A stretch of 5,806 nucleotides of DNA from Planctomycetota bacterium (GTDB lineage Bacteria; Planctomycetota; UBA11346): NCBI GenBank assembly GCA_013816645.1, contig JACDEC010000219.1, positions 1 to 5,806 on the forward strand, given 5' to 3'. Shown piece by piece: positions 1 to 5,606 of this stretch. The translations under genes were made by a program, and so were the position numbers. The notes under the pieces are model-generated. The model was not told the origin of the DNA. It worked only from the letters and a program-made list of their open reading frames with translations, and did no database searches. Every line of letters starts with the position of its first letter. Positions within the stretch are counted from its first letter, which is position 1.

Positions 1-230
1 TCCCGGCGTTGCAGCGCGACACGGTCGCCGCGATCGGCGCCGCGCTGGGCATCGGCTACGGCGCCATGGTCGGCGCCTGTCTGGCCCGCTTGCGCGCCGA
101 GACCGGCATCGAGGCGGTGATCGTGACCGGGGGCGCGGCCATGCCGCTGCTCGGTCGTGAGCTGCCGCGCAGCAGTTACCGTCCCAGCCTGGTGGTCGAA
201 GGGATGGAGCTGCTGGCCCGCGGAAGCTGA
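1..230 (+). CDS. coaX: Type III pantothenate kinase, C-terminal fragment
   Basis: The gene enters from the left edge, and the first complete codon is at position 3. The 75 visible residues end at the TGA at 228-230. They fit the C-terminal part of type III pantothenate kinase (CoaX, ASKHA fold), which phosphorylates pantothenate in the cytoplasm as the first step of coenzyme A synthesis. Seen: an RDT-A-I segment (visible residues 5-11) like the family's GR(N/D)T-x-A-I helix start; a Gly-rich helix (LGIGYGAMVGA); a VTGGAA turn at 41-46 matching the family's V-x-T-GGxA strand-turn; and a closing P-x-LV-x-EG-x-ELLA segment, close to the family's terminal PDLVLxGL-x-LA. The N-terminal catalytic Asp and phosphate loop lie outside the window, so activity cannot be judged. 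The gene converges on the chemoreceptor gene. The family call rests on short motifs; another ASKHA protein is the main alternative. Confidence 0.72.
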   Translation, partial: PALQRDTVAAIGAALGIGYGAMVGACLARLRAETGIEAVIVTGGAAMPLLGRELPRSSYRPSLVVEGMELLARGS

Positions 231-267
231 TCGCCTGGCCCGACCACTCAATCGCCTTGCCCGACCA
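230..267. repeat. Short tandem direct repeat, 21-nt period
   Basis: ATCGCCTGGCCCGACCA at 230-246 recurs as ATCGCCTTGCCCGACCA at 251-267, with 16 of 17 bases identical and a period of 21 nt. The first copy begins on the last base of the coaX stop codon. It lies between two convergent genes and looks like a small local duplication; no function is evident. Confidence 0.75.
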
Positions 268-282
268 AGCGAGTGCGCAGCT

Positions 283-2136
283 TCAGTCTGACCTGCCCAG
301 CTTGGGCAGGTCCCGGACCCCGGCGTACGCGGCAGGCTCGCGTCCACCGCGCACCATGGATTCGACGCGCTCGACCAGCGCGCGCAGTCCCGCGGCCTGC
401 GTGGACAAGGCGCGCGACGTCTCGTCGCCCTCGTGGGCCGTCGCGGCGGCGGTGGTGGCCGCGCGGTCGATTTCAGCCATCGCCGCGGCGATATCGCGCA
501 TGCCCATGGTCTGCTCGGCTTCGGCGGCGACGATCTCGCCCATCTTTTCGGCGGACTGGCCGCTCGTCCGGGTGATCTCGTCGAGGATCGCGGTGGTGCG
601 GCGGCTGAGACCGACGCCGGTCTCGACATCGCGGACGCTCGCCTGGATCAGGTCGGCGGTCGAACGCGCCGCCTCGGACGCGCGCTTGGCGAGGTTGCGG
701 ACCTCTCCGGCGACCACGGTGAATCCGCGGCCGGCGTCGCCGGCCCGGGCTGCCTCGATCGCCGCGTTGAGCGCCAGCAGGTTGGTCTGGAAGGCGATCT
801 CATCGATCGACCGGACGATCTTCGCGGTCTGGGCCGCGCTCGCGGTGATCGCGGCGATCGAATCGTCGAGCGCGGCCATGGCGAGGGAGCCGCGCTCAGC
901 GGCACCGGTGACCGCGGTGGCGAGCGCCGCGGCGGAACCGGCCGATGCCCGCGCGCGTTGCAGCGTGCCGTCCATACGTTCGAGCGCGTCGCCCGCGCGC
1001 TGCAGGAGTCCGAGCTGATCGGTGGCACCGGAGGCGACCAGGCCGCTGGTTTGGGCGATGTCGGTGGCGGCGGCGGCGGTATGACCGGCGCCGATGGCGA
1101 GATCGGCGATGACCCGGTCGAGCGGCCGGGTGATGGCCACGGTGATGGCGACCGCTGTGCCCGCGCCCAGCACCACCGCGAGCGCCAAGCCGGCCCAGGT
1201 CGCGCTGGTGGTGTCGGTCAGTGCCGCCTGCGACGCGCGCGACAGGGCGATGGTATTGCCGAGCCCGGCGTCGGCGAGCGCGGTCATCTGCGCGGACAGC
1301 GCGTCGGCGGTGACGCCGCGCTTGGCGTCGGTGTCGCGCAGGTGGGTCCAGTGTTCGCGCAGCTGGCCGAGGCAGGCGCGGTAGGTCTCGGCGGCGGCGC
1401 TTACCTCGCCGAGCTCCTTGCTGTCGGCGCCACCACTGACCATCCTGCGCAGCTCAGCGATCGCCTCACCGATATGGGTGAAGCCCTCCAGGCCTTGGTC
1501 GAGGATGGTCGGGTCGCGCAGCGCCGACGCGCGGTAGGCAGAGAGTCGGCAGGCGCCGCTGAGGTCGAGCAGATCGTGGACCTGCTGTACGGCCTGGGCG
1601 TGCGTGGTCATCTGCGCGGCGCGGCGCTGCCCGGCGAGTTCGACGTCCATCTCGTTCTGCACCTGTTCGAGCAGCACGTGTACGCTGCTCAGCAGGTCGA
1701 CGGCGGCACCGTCCAGGTCGGCGTAGGCGCCGGCGATGGCCTGGAGGTGGTGGCGAGTGGCGTCGGCGAGACCGACGAAGACCGCGAGGTCGCGGGTTGC
1801 GGCCGCGACCGCTTCGCGCAGCGGAGCCGATCGCGGACGATCGCCGGCGAGCAGCGAGGCGGCGTCGAGGTCGGCGCGGAAACGTGCGATGGCCCCGTGG
1901 TAGGACTGCCAGTGCACTGCATCGGCGGTGAAGCCGTAGGCGCGGATGTGCATCAGCGCCTCGGACAACGATCGCTGCAGCGCATGGGCGCGAGCCGCCT
2001 CGGGAACCTCTTCATCTGATAGTTGCGTGATCCGCGCGTGCACGCTGCGCATCGCCACCATCGTCGCCCAGCCGAGCATCGCGAACACGGCGATGACCGT
2101 TCCGAAGCCGAGTCCGATCTTGGTGCCGAGTCGCAT
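283..2136 (-). CDS. Methyl-accepting chemotaxis protein (HAMP-poor, large periplasmic domain)
   Basis: A 617-residue transmembrane chemoreceptor. TM1 is at about residues 8-29, an Ala-rich, apparently all-helical periplasmic domain at about 30-312, TM2 at about 313-335, and the cytoplasmic signalling domain at 336-617. The hairpin tip is diagnostic: IAFQTNLLALN (447-457), EAARAGDAGRGF (461-472), then VVAGEVRNLA. The trimer-contact Phe (F449) and the residues N457, E461 and R464 are kept. This tip binds CheA and CheW. After TM2 an RPLD is followed almost at once by the coiled coil, so a complete HAMP domain is not visible. Glu pairs typical of methylation sites are scarce, and there is no CheR-tethering pentapeptide at the C-terminus. 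The start at 2136 is preceded by GGAGGAG (complement of 2149-2155) at a rather long 12-nt spacing. The open frame extends 29 codons upstream, but that stretch is not receptor-like and TM1 sits correctly from this Met. The gene is divergent from the porin gene; the ligand is unknown. Confidence 0.95.
   Translation of the reverse strand: MRLGTKIGLGFGTVIAVFAMLGWATMVAMRSVHARITQLSDEEVPEAARAHALQRSLSEALMHIRAYGFTADAVHWQSYHGAIARFRADLDAASLLAGDRPRSAPLREAVAAATRDLAVFVGLADATRHHLQAIAGAYADLDGAAVDLLSSVHVLLEQVQNEMDVELAGQRRAAQMTTHAQAVQQVHDLLDLSGACRLSAYRASALRDPTILDQGLEGFTHIGEAIAELRRMVSGGADSKELGEVSAAAETYRACLGQLREHWTHLRDTDAKRGVTADALSAQMTALADAGLGNTIALSRASQAALTDTTSATWAGLALAVVLGAGTAVAITVAITRPLDRVIADLAIGAGHTAAAATDIAQTSGLVASGATDQLGLLQRAGDALERMDGTLQRARASAGSAAALATAVTGAAERGSLAMAALDDSIAAITASAAQTAKIVRSIDEIAFQTNLLALNAAIEAARAGDAGRGFTVVAGEVRNLAKRASEAARSTADLIQASVRDVETGVGLSRRTTAILDEITRTSGQSAEKMGEIVAAEAEQTMGMRDIAAAMAEIDRAATTAAATAHEGDETSRALSTQAAGLRALVERVESMVRGGREPAAYAGVRDLPKLGRSD
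290..312. terminator. Perfect 10-bp inverted repeat at the convergent gene ends
   Basis: GACCTGCCCA (290-299), a 3-nt loop (300-302) and TGGGCAGGTC (303-312) form a perfect GC-rich hairpin. It lies inside the last codons of the chemoreceptor gene and about 60 nt past the coaX stop. That position suits a terminator serving both convergent transcripts, but neither side carries a T-run, so intrinsic termination is not established. The inverted repeat itself is certain. Confidence 0.45.
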
Positions 2137-2182
2137 GGATGCGCAGCGCTCCTCCGGGTGGGATTTCTCCCTGCCGACCGGG

Positions 2183-2211
2183 AGCATACTCCGCAACCAC
2201 GCGGGATGCAA
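2183..2211 (-). promoter_or_regulatory. Candidate sigma-70-type promoter for the chemoreceptor gene
   Basis: On the - strand, TTGCAT (complement of 2206-2211) and TATGCT (complement of 2183-2188) are separated by exactly 17 nt. The -10 matches the consensus at 4 of 6 positions, the -35 at 3 of 6. Transcription would start near 2176 and leave a leader of about 40 nt that contains the GGAGGAG. No flagellar sigma-28 motif (GCCGATAA) was seen. Confidence 0.35.
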
Positions 2212-2227
2212 AACGCAGCACACGGAC

Positions 2228-2256
2228 TTGCGGTTTCAATCGTCATGGAGTACCAA
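2228..2256 (+). promoter_or_regulatory. Weak candidate promoter for the porin operon
   Basis: TTGCGG (2228-2233) and TACCAA (2251-2256) are separated by 17 nt on the + strand. Each matches the sigma-70 consensus at only 3 of 6 positions. It is the best-spaced pair between the divergent starts, but organism-specific or alternative-sigma promoters cannot be excluded. Confidence 0.2.
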
Positions 2257-2291
2257 CATTCGATCCGCCACATGGATCCTGGAGGAAGCGC

Positions 2292-3515
2292 ATGACTCGT
2301 GTCACCAGACTCGTTCCGCTGCTCGCCGCGTTGGGGCCGATGGCGATCGCCATGGAGGTGCCGACCGTGGACATCCACGGCTTCGCCAGCCAGGGCTACC
2401 TGTACTCGACCAAGAACAACTACCTGGTGATGAGCCAGGATGGATCAACTGAGTACAACGAGTTCGGCATCAACTTCTCGAGCGATCTCACCGACGACCT
2501 GCGGCTGGGCATCCAGATCTTCGCGCGCGACCTTGGCGAACTCGGCAATGACCAACCGGTCATTGACTGGGCGGTCGCCGACTACCATTACAGCGACCTC
2601 ATCGGCGTTCGCTTTGGCAAGGTCAAGCAGCCTTTCGGCCTGTACAACGAGAGCCGCGACATCGATCTCGCCCGCACCAGCGTCCTGTTGCCCCAGTCGG
2701 TCTATACCGAGGGATTCCGCGATGCCGCGGCATCGTTCATCGGCATCGATTTCTACGGCCGGCTGCCTGGGGGGCCGGTGGGTTCCGTGGACTACCAGCT
2801 TTATGGCGGGGGAAACAGCTTCGAAGACAACAACAGCATCGCCCAGGCGTTCGAGGAGCCGGTTGCGACCCCGCCTGGGGTCACGCGAAGCGTGGTCATC
2901 GACAAGACGCGTGTGAAATACCTGTATGGTGGGCAGATCATCTGGAATACCCCTTTGGATGGATTGCGTCTGGGCGGATCGCTGACCGCCGTTTCCGTTC
3001 ATCTGGATGGCACGGTTACGTTGATCATCCCTAGCGGTCCTCCGCCTTCCCCTCCAACGAATATCATAACGCCGACCACCTTCGCATTGCCCAACCTGTT
3101 CGTCGGCATCGCCTCGGCGGAATACACCTGGCGCGATCTGGTTCTGGCCGCTGAATACAGCCGTACGGATGGCGACATCATCGTCGATGGAACACCCGTC
3201 GCAGGCATCAATTCGAGCGGCTGGTACGTCAGCGCGGCCTACCGCTTCAATCCCTGGTTCGAGCTGGGTGCCGCCTACAGCGTCTATGCCAGCCACCGCG
3301 AAGATTGGAGCTACACCGACCCGCGCAGCTACCAGGAGGACGCGACGCTCAGCGCGCGCTTCGACATCAATCCGCATTGGATCTTCAAGCTCGAAGCGCA
3401 CGGCATGCGCGGCGCCGCCCTGGTCGACCGGAGCGACAACACCAACGACAACGGATCCGAGAGTTTCGATGAACACTGGCTGTTCTTCGCAGCCAAGACC
3501 ACGGTGAGCTTCTGA
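2292..3515 (+). CDS. Outer-membrane porin-like beta-barrel protein
   Basis: A 407-residue exported protein. Residues 1-20 form a signal peptide (Arg-containing n-region, hydrophobic core, A-I-A at 18-20). The mature chain begins near VDIHGFASQGYL, a first-strand pattern known from DcaP-like and similar Gram-negative porins. Alternating aromatic and polar strands continue throughout, and the chain ends in AAKTTVSF with the C-terminal Phe used for BAM recognition. A conserved-looking block, FGKVKQPFGLYNESRD (108-123), resembles the G-K-x-K-x-PFGLYNE segment of porins found beside small PstS-like proteins. Residues 248-262 form a Pro-rich, probably surface loop. GGAGGA at 2281-2286 lies 5 nt before the ATG, which decides this start over the longer open frame from 2139. 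The stop overlaps the next gene's start, so the two form an operon. Expected role: a channel for a small, perhaps anionic, solute. Substrate is not readable from sequence; membership of a named Pfam family was not checked. Confidence 0.82.
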   Translation: MTRVTRLVPLLAALGPMAIAMEVPTVDIHGFASQGYLYSTKNNYLVMSQDGSTEYNEFGINFSSDLTDDLRLGIQIFARDLGELGNDQPVIDWAVADYHYSDLIGVRFGKVKQPFGLYNESRDIDLARTSVLLPQSVYTEGFRDAAASFIGIDFYGRLPGGPVGSVDYQLYGGGNSFEDNNSIAQAFEEPVATPPGVTRSVVIDKTRVKYLYGGQIIWNTPLDGLRLGGSLTAVSVHLDGTVTLIIPSGPPPSPPTNIITPTTFALPNLFVGIASAEYTWRDLVLAAEYSRTDGDIIVDGTPVAGINSSGWYVSAAYRFNPWFELGAAYSVYASHREDWSYTDPRSYQEDATLSARFDINPHWIFKLEAHGMRGAALVDRSDNTNDNGSESFDEHWLFFAAKTTVSF

Positions 3516-3949
3516 TGTTCTCCACCCTCCCGACCCGATGGTGGTGCATTGGCCTGCTCGCTGCGTTCGGTGCGGCAGTTCCAGCCTCCGCCGCCGACGT
3601 GCTGATCGCCCATCCCGAGACCGCCATCGACCGCATCGACCACGACTCGCTCCGCGCCCTGTTCCAGGGGCGCAAGCGCGCCCTGCCCAATGGCCAGCGC
3701 GTCGACCTCGTGGTCCTCGCCGGCGGACCGGTTCATGAGCGGTTCCTGGCCGACCACGTGCATATGACCGAGGCCCAGTTCCAGACCCACTGGAAGAAGC
3801 TGGTCTTCATTGGCCAAGGCCGCCTGCCGCGCAGCGTGGCTTCCGAGGCCGATATGGTGAAGCTGATCGCCGCCACCAAGGGCACGGTCGGCTACATCGA
3901 CGCGGCCACTCCTCACGACGGGGTCAAGGTGCTGGTCATCTCCGACTAG
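3515..3949 (+). CDS. Small secreted PstS-like (phosphate-type) substrate-binding protein
   Basis: A 144-residue protein with a signal peptide (residues 1-26: Trp-rich n-region, Leu/Ala core, A-S-A before the cut), leaving a mature chain of about 118 residues. It resembles the short proteins annotated as phosphate ABC transporter substrate-binding protein. Seen: IDHDSLRALFQGRKRALPNGQ (41-61), matching the L-x-x-IF-x-G-K-x-x-x-W-x-(D/N)G segment of PstS, and TKGTVGYIDA (121-130), matching the T-P-G-A-I-GY block. PstS itself has more than 300 residues. The N-terminal ligand-loop region is absent, and the Ser-Gly-Thr phosphate loop is replaced by LAGGPVHERF, so phosphate binding should not be assumed. 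The ATG shares one base with the porin stop (TGATG), with GGTGAG at 3503-3508 as a modest ribosome site, indicating translational coupling. No permease or ATPase gene is nearby, so a sensory or accessory periplasmic role is more likely than transport. Confidence 0.82.
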   Translation: MFSTLPTRWWCIGLLAAFGAAVPASAADVLIAHPETAIDRIDHDSLRALFQGRKRALPNGQRVDLVVLAGGPVHERFLADHVHMTEAQFQTHWKKLVFIGQGRLPRSVASEADMVKLIAATKGTVGYIDAATPHDGVKVLVISD

Positions 3950-3965
3950 CCGCTGTTGGAGGCGG

Positions 3966-3987
3966 GGGAGCGGACTGCGTCGCTCTC
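3966..3987 (+). terminator. Possible weak hairpin after the porin operon
   Basis: GGGAGCG (3966-3972) and CGCTCTC (3981-3987) can pair over 7 bp, one of them G-U, around an 8-nt loop, 17 nt after the stop of the small binding protein. No T-run follows. It is the only hairpin of note between this operon and the next gene. Confidence 0.2.
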
Positions 3988-4010
3988 GTCTGGCTGGTTA
4001 CCATGAGGCC

Positions 4011-4387
4011 ATGAGTTCCTTCGCCGTCGTACTCGCCCTGGCTCTGACGGCCTTTGTGGCGTTGATCGCAACCGCGTACCTCCATCGCCGCCAACTCCAG
4101 GATGCCTCGTTAGATTGGCCGACCGTGCTCGGCAACCGTGGTCGAGGTCCGGCTGGAGGAGCGCACCGGCAAGGCCAGCGGGGTCGGGCGCCGCGAGGTC
4201 CGTGCGACGTGGCGTCCCCGGGTCCACTACACCTACGCGGTCGGCGGCCGCAGCTACCGTGGGCAGGATTTCTCGTTCGCGGCCAAGCATGCCGCCTTGA
4301 CCCGCGATCAGGCCGGTCGCGGGCTACCAACCAGTCGACTATGATCCCGCCGATCCCCAGCGCGCGGTCCTGGTGCCTGGGCGCTGA
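4011..4387 (+). pseudogene. DUF3592-type membrane-anchored protein, broken by two frameshifts
   Basis: Three consecutive reading frames together give one coherent protein. Frame A (4011-4133) encodes 41 residues: an N-terminal membrane helix (about 4-23), a basic HRR, then DWPTVLG. Frame B (4135-4314) gives 60 residues starting TVVEVRLEE and continuing through RPRVHYTYAVGGRSYRG. Frame C (4316-4384) gives VAGYQPVDYDPADP and RAVLVPGR before TGA. Joined, the order (TM helix, W-P-x-V-x-G-x-V, P-x-V-x-Y-x-Y-x-V-x-G-x-x-Y-x-G, YDPxDPxxAVLxPG) matches DUF3592 proteins. Each junction is repaired by removing a single base, an A at 4134/4135 and a G at 4315/4316; this restores a 124-codon frame. The segment between VAGY and YDP also looks a few residues short. 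DUF3592 has no established function. The ATG at 4011 has only a poorly spaced GAGG 2 nt upstream. Either gene decay or assembly/sequencing error could explain the breaks. Confidence 0.78.
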
Positions 4388-4412
4388 GCGCCAAGCCGGC
4401 GAGCCCCGGTCC

Positions 4413-4440
4413 TTGTGCCGCGAGGTCGCCGGTCTATCGT
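4413..4440 (+). promoter_or_regulatory. Candidate promoter for carA
   Basis: TTGTGC (4413-4418) and TATCGT (4435-4440) are separated by 16 nt; the -10 matches the consensus at 4 of 6 positions and the -35 at 3 of 6. A start near 4447 would give a leader of about 20 nt containing the carA ribosome site. That leaves no room for a pyrimidine-sensing leader or attenuator. A 7-bp inverted repeat (4396-4402 with 4426-4432) brackets the -35 box. Confidence 0.3.
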
Positions 4441-4466
4441 CCCGCCCGACGCTCCGGGAGGGTCTC

Positions 4467-5606
4467 ATGACCGACGCCATCGCCCGTCTCGCCTTCGCCG
4501 ACGGCAGCGTGTTCCGTGGCCGTTCGGTCGGCGCCGAAGGCACCAGCGCTGGCGAAGCGGTGTTCAACACCGGCATGACCGGCTACCAGGAAGTCCTCAC
4601 CGACCCCAGCTATCGCGGTCAGATCGTCACCATGACGTATCCCGAGATCGGCAACTACGGGATCAACCCCGCGGACATGGAGAGCGACGCCAGCCGGGTC
4701 GCCGGCTTCGTGATGCGCGACTGCTGCGATGTGCCCTCCAATTTCCGCTCGGTGGAATCGCTGCCCGCCTTCCTGCGCCGTTCGGGGATCGTCGCGATCG
4801 ACGGCGTCGACACCCGGGCGATCACCCGCAAGCTGCGCGATTCCGGGGCGATGAACGCGATCCTGAGCAGCGATGCGGCGATCGCCGATGCGGCGCTGGT
4901 CGAGCAGGCGCGGCGCCAGCCGTCGATGGCCGGTCTCGACCTCGCGTCGGATGTCGGCACGCGCGCGGCCTACGAGTGGACCGAACCCAGCTCCGCCGAG
5001 ACCTTCGGCTCGGCGATCGCCTGCGACCCGCCGAAGCGCGAGCCGCACGTCGTCGCCATCGACCTCGGCATCAAGCGCAACATCCTGCGCCTGCTGCGCT
5101 CGTGCGGCTTCCGCGTCACCGTCGTCCCGGCCGCGACCAGCGCCGCCGAGATCCGCCGGCTCAAGCCCGATGGCGTGTTCATCTCCAACGGCCCCGGCGA
5201 CCCGGCGGCGGTCACCCGCACCATCGCCACGGTGCGCGACCTGACCGGCGATCCGACGCCGCTGTTCGGCATCTGCCTCGGCCATCAGATCCTGTCGCTC
5301 GCCTACGGTGCTTCGACCTACAAGCTCAAGTTCGGCCACCGCGGCGCCAACCACCCGATCAAGCGGCTGTCCGACGGCGCGGTCGAGATCGCCAGCCACA
5401 ACCACGGCTTCGCCGTCGATCCGGCGACCCTGCCCGCCGACGTGAAGATGAGCCACGTCAATCTCAACGACGGCACCTGCGCTGGCATCGCCCACGTCTC
5501 CAAGCCGCAGTTCAGCGTGCAGTACCACCCCGAGGCCGGCCCCGGCCCCGCCGATCCGCTGTACCTATTCCGGCAGTTCGCCAGCGCGGTCGCCGCCCGC
5601 CTCTGA
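4467..5606 (+). CDS. carA: Carbamoyl-phosphate synthetase small (glutaminase) subunit
   Basis: A 379-residue protein, against 382 for E. coli CarA. It hydrolyses glutamine and passes ammonia to CarB for carbamoyl phosphate synthesis, feeding pyrimidine and arginine biosynthesis in the cytoplasm. The N-terminal small-chain domain (about 5-135) carries FNTGMTGYQEVLTDPSY and GVDTRAITRKLR. The class I glutamine amidotransferase domain (about 195-375) carries SNGPGDP (240-246), the nucleophile Cys270 in GICLGHQ, KFGHRGANHP, SHNHGFAVD, and the triad partners His354 and Glu356 in YHPEA. All catalytic residues are present. The start is set by GGAGG (4457-4461) 5 nt before the ATG and by the match of the first residues to the family. 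The same frame is open back to 4011, but the extra 152 codons belong to the broken upstream gene. YHPEAGPGP has Gly where Ser or Ala is usual. carB does not immediately follow. Confidence 0.97.
   Translation: MTDAIARLAFADGSVFRGRSVGAEGTSAGEAVFNTGMTGYQEVLTDPSYRGQIVTMTYPEIGNYGINPADMESDASRVAGFVMRDCCDVPSNFRSVESLPAFLRRSGIVAIDGVDTRAITRKLRDSGAMNAILSSDAAIADAALVEQARRQPSMAGLDLASDVGTRAAYEWTEPSSAETFGSAIACDPPKREPHVVAIDLGIKRNILRLLRSCGFRVTVVPAATSAAEIRRLKPDGVFISNGPGDPAAVTRTIATVRDLTGDPTPLFGICLGHQILSLAYGASTYKLKFGHRGANHPIKRLSDGAVEIASHNHGFAVDPATLPADVKMSHVNLNDGTCAGIAHVSKPQFSVQYHPEAGPGPADPLYLFRQFASAVAARL

Noticed and set aside
1180..1194. A 15-base word (GAGCGCCAAGCCGGC) shared with 4386-4400, and partly with 5704-5714
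   Set aside because: One copy lies in conserved-frame TM2 codons of the receptor and another over the end of the broken gene. There are no flanking similarities, so chance in GC-rich DNA is the simplest reading.
433..2019. A 528-codon open frame on the + strand opposite the chemoreceptor gene
   Set aside because: It is Gly/Arg/Ala-rich with no recognisable fold, and it mirrors a gene whose receptor motifs are unmistakable on the - strand. Long antisense frames are expected at this GC content.
2184..2209. Nested palindrome GCAT-CCGC...GCGG-ATGC between the divergent genes
   Set aside because: The arms are only 4 bp each, with bulges, and overlap the candidate receptor promoter. This is too weak to call an operator.
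2137..2223. 29-codon upstream extension of the chemoreceptor frame
   Set aside because: It covers the candidate promoter and ribosome site and would put a non-receptor sequence ahead of TM1.
2217..2231. Possible sigma-54 promoter (CAC...TTGC) before the porin
   Set aside because: The required GG 10 nt before the GC is absent (GC at 2218-2219), so the element fails the core rule.
2139..2291. 51-codon upstream extension of the porin frame
   Set aside because: It lacks signal-peptide or barrel character, and the GGAGGA 5 nt before 2292 is followed by a proper signal peptide.
2445..3476. A 343-codon open frame on the - strand opposite the porin gene
   Set aside because: It has no domain signal, and the + strand encodes a coherent signal peptide and beta-barrel over the same bases.
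4434..5528. A 364-codon open frame on the - strand opposite carA
   Set aside because: It is composition-driven antisense of a fully intact CarA with its complete catalytic triad.
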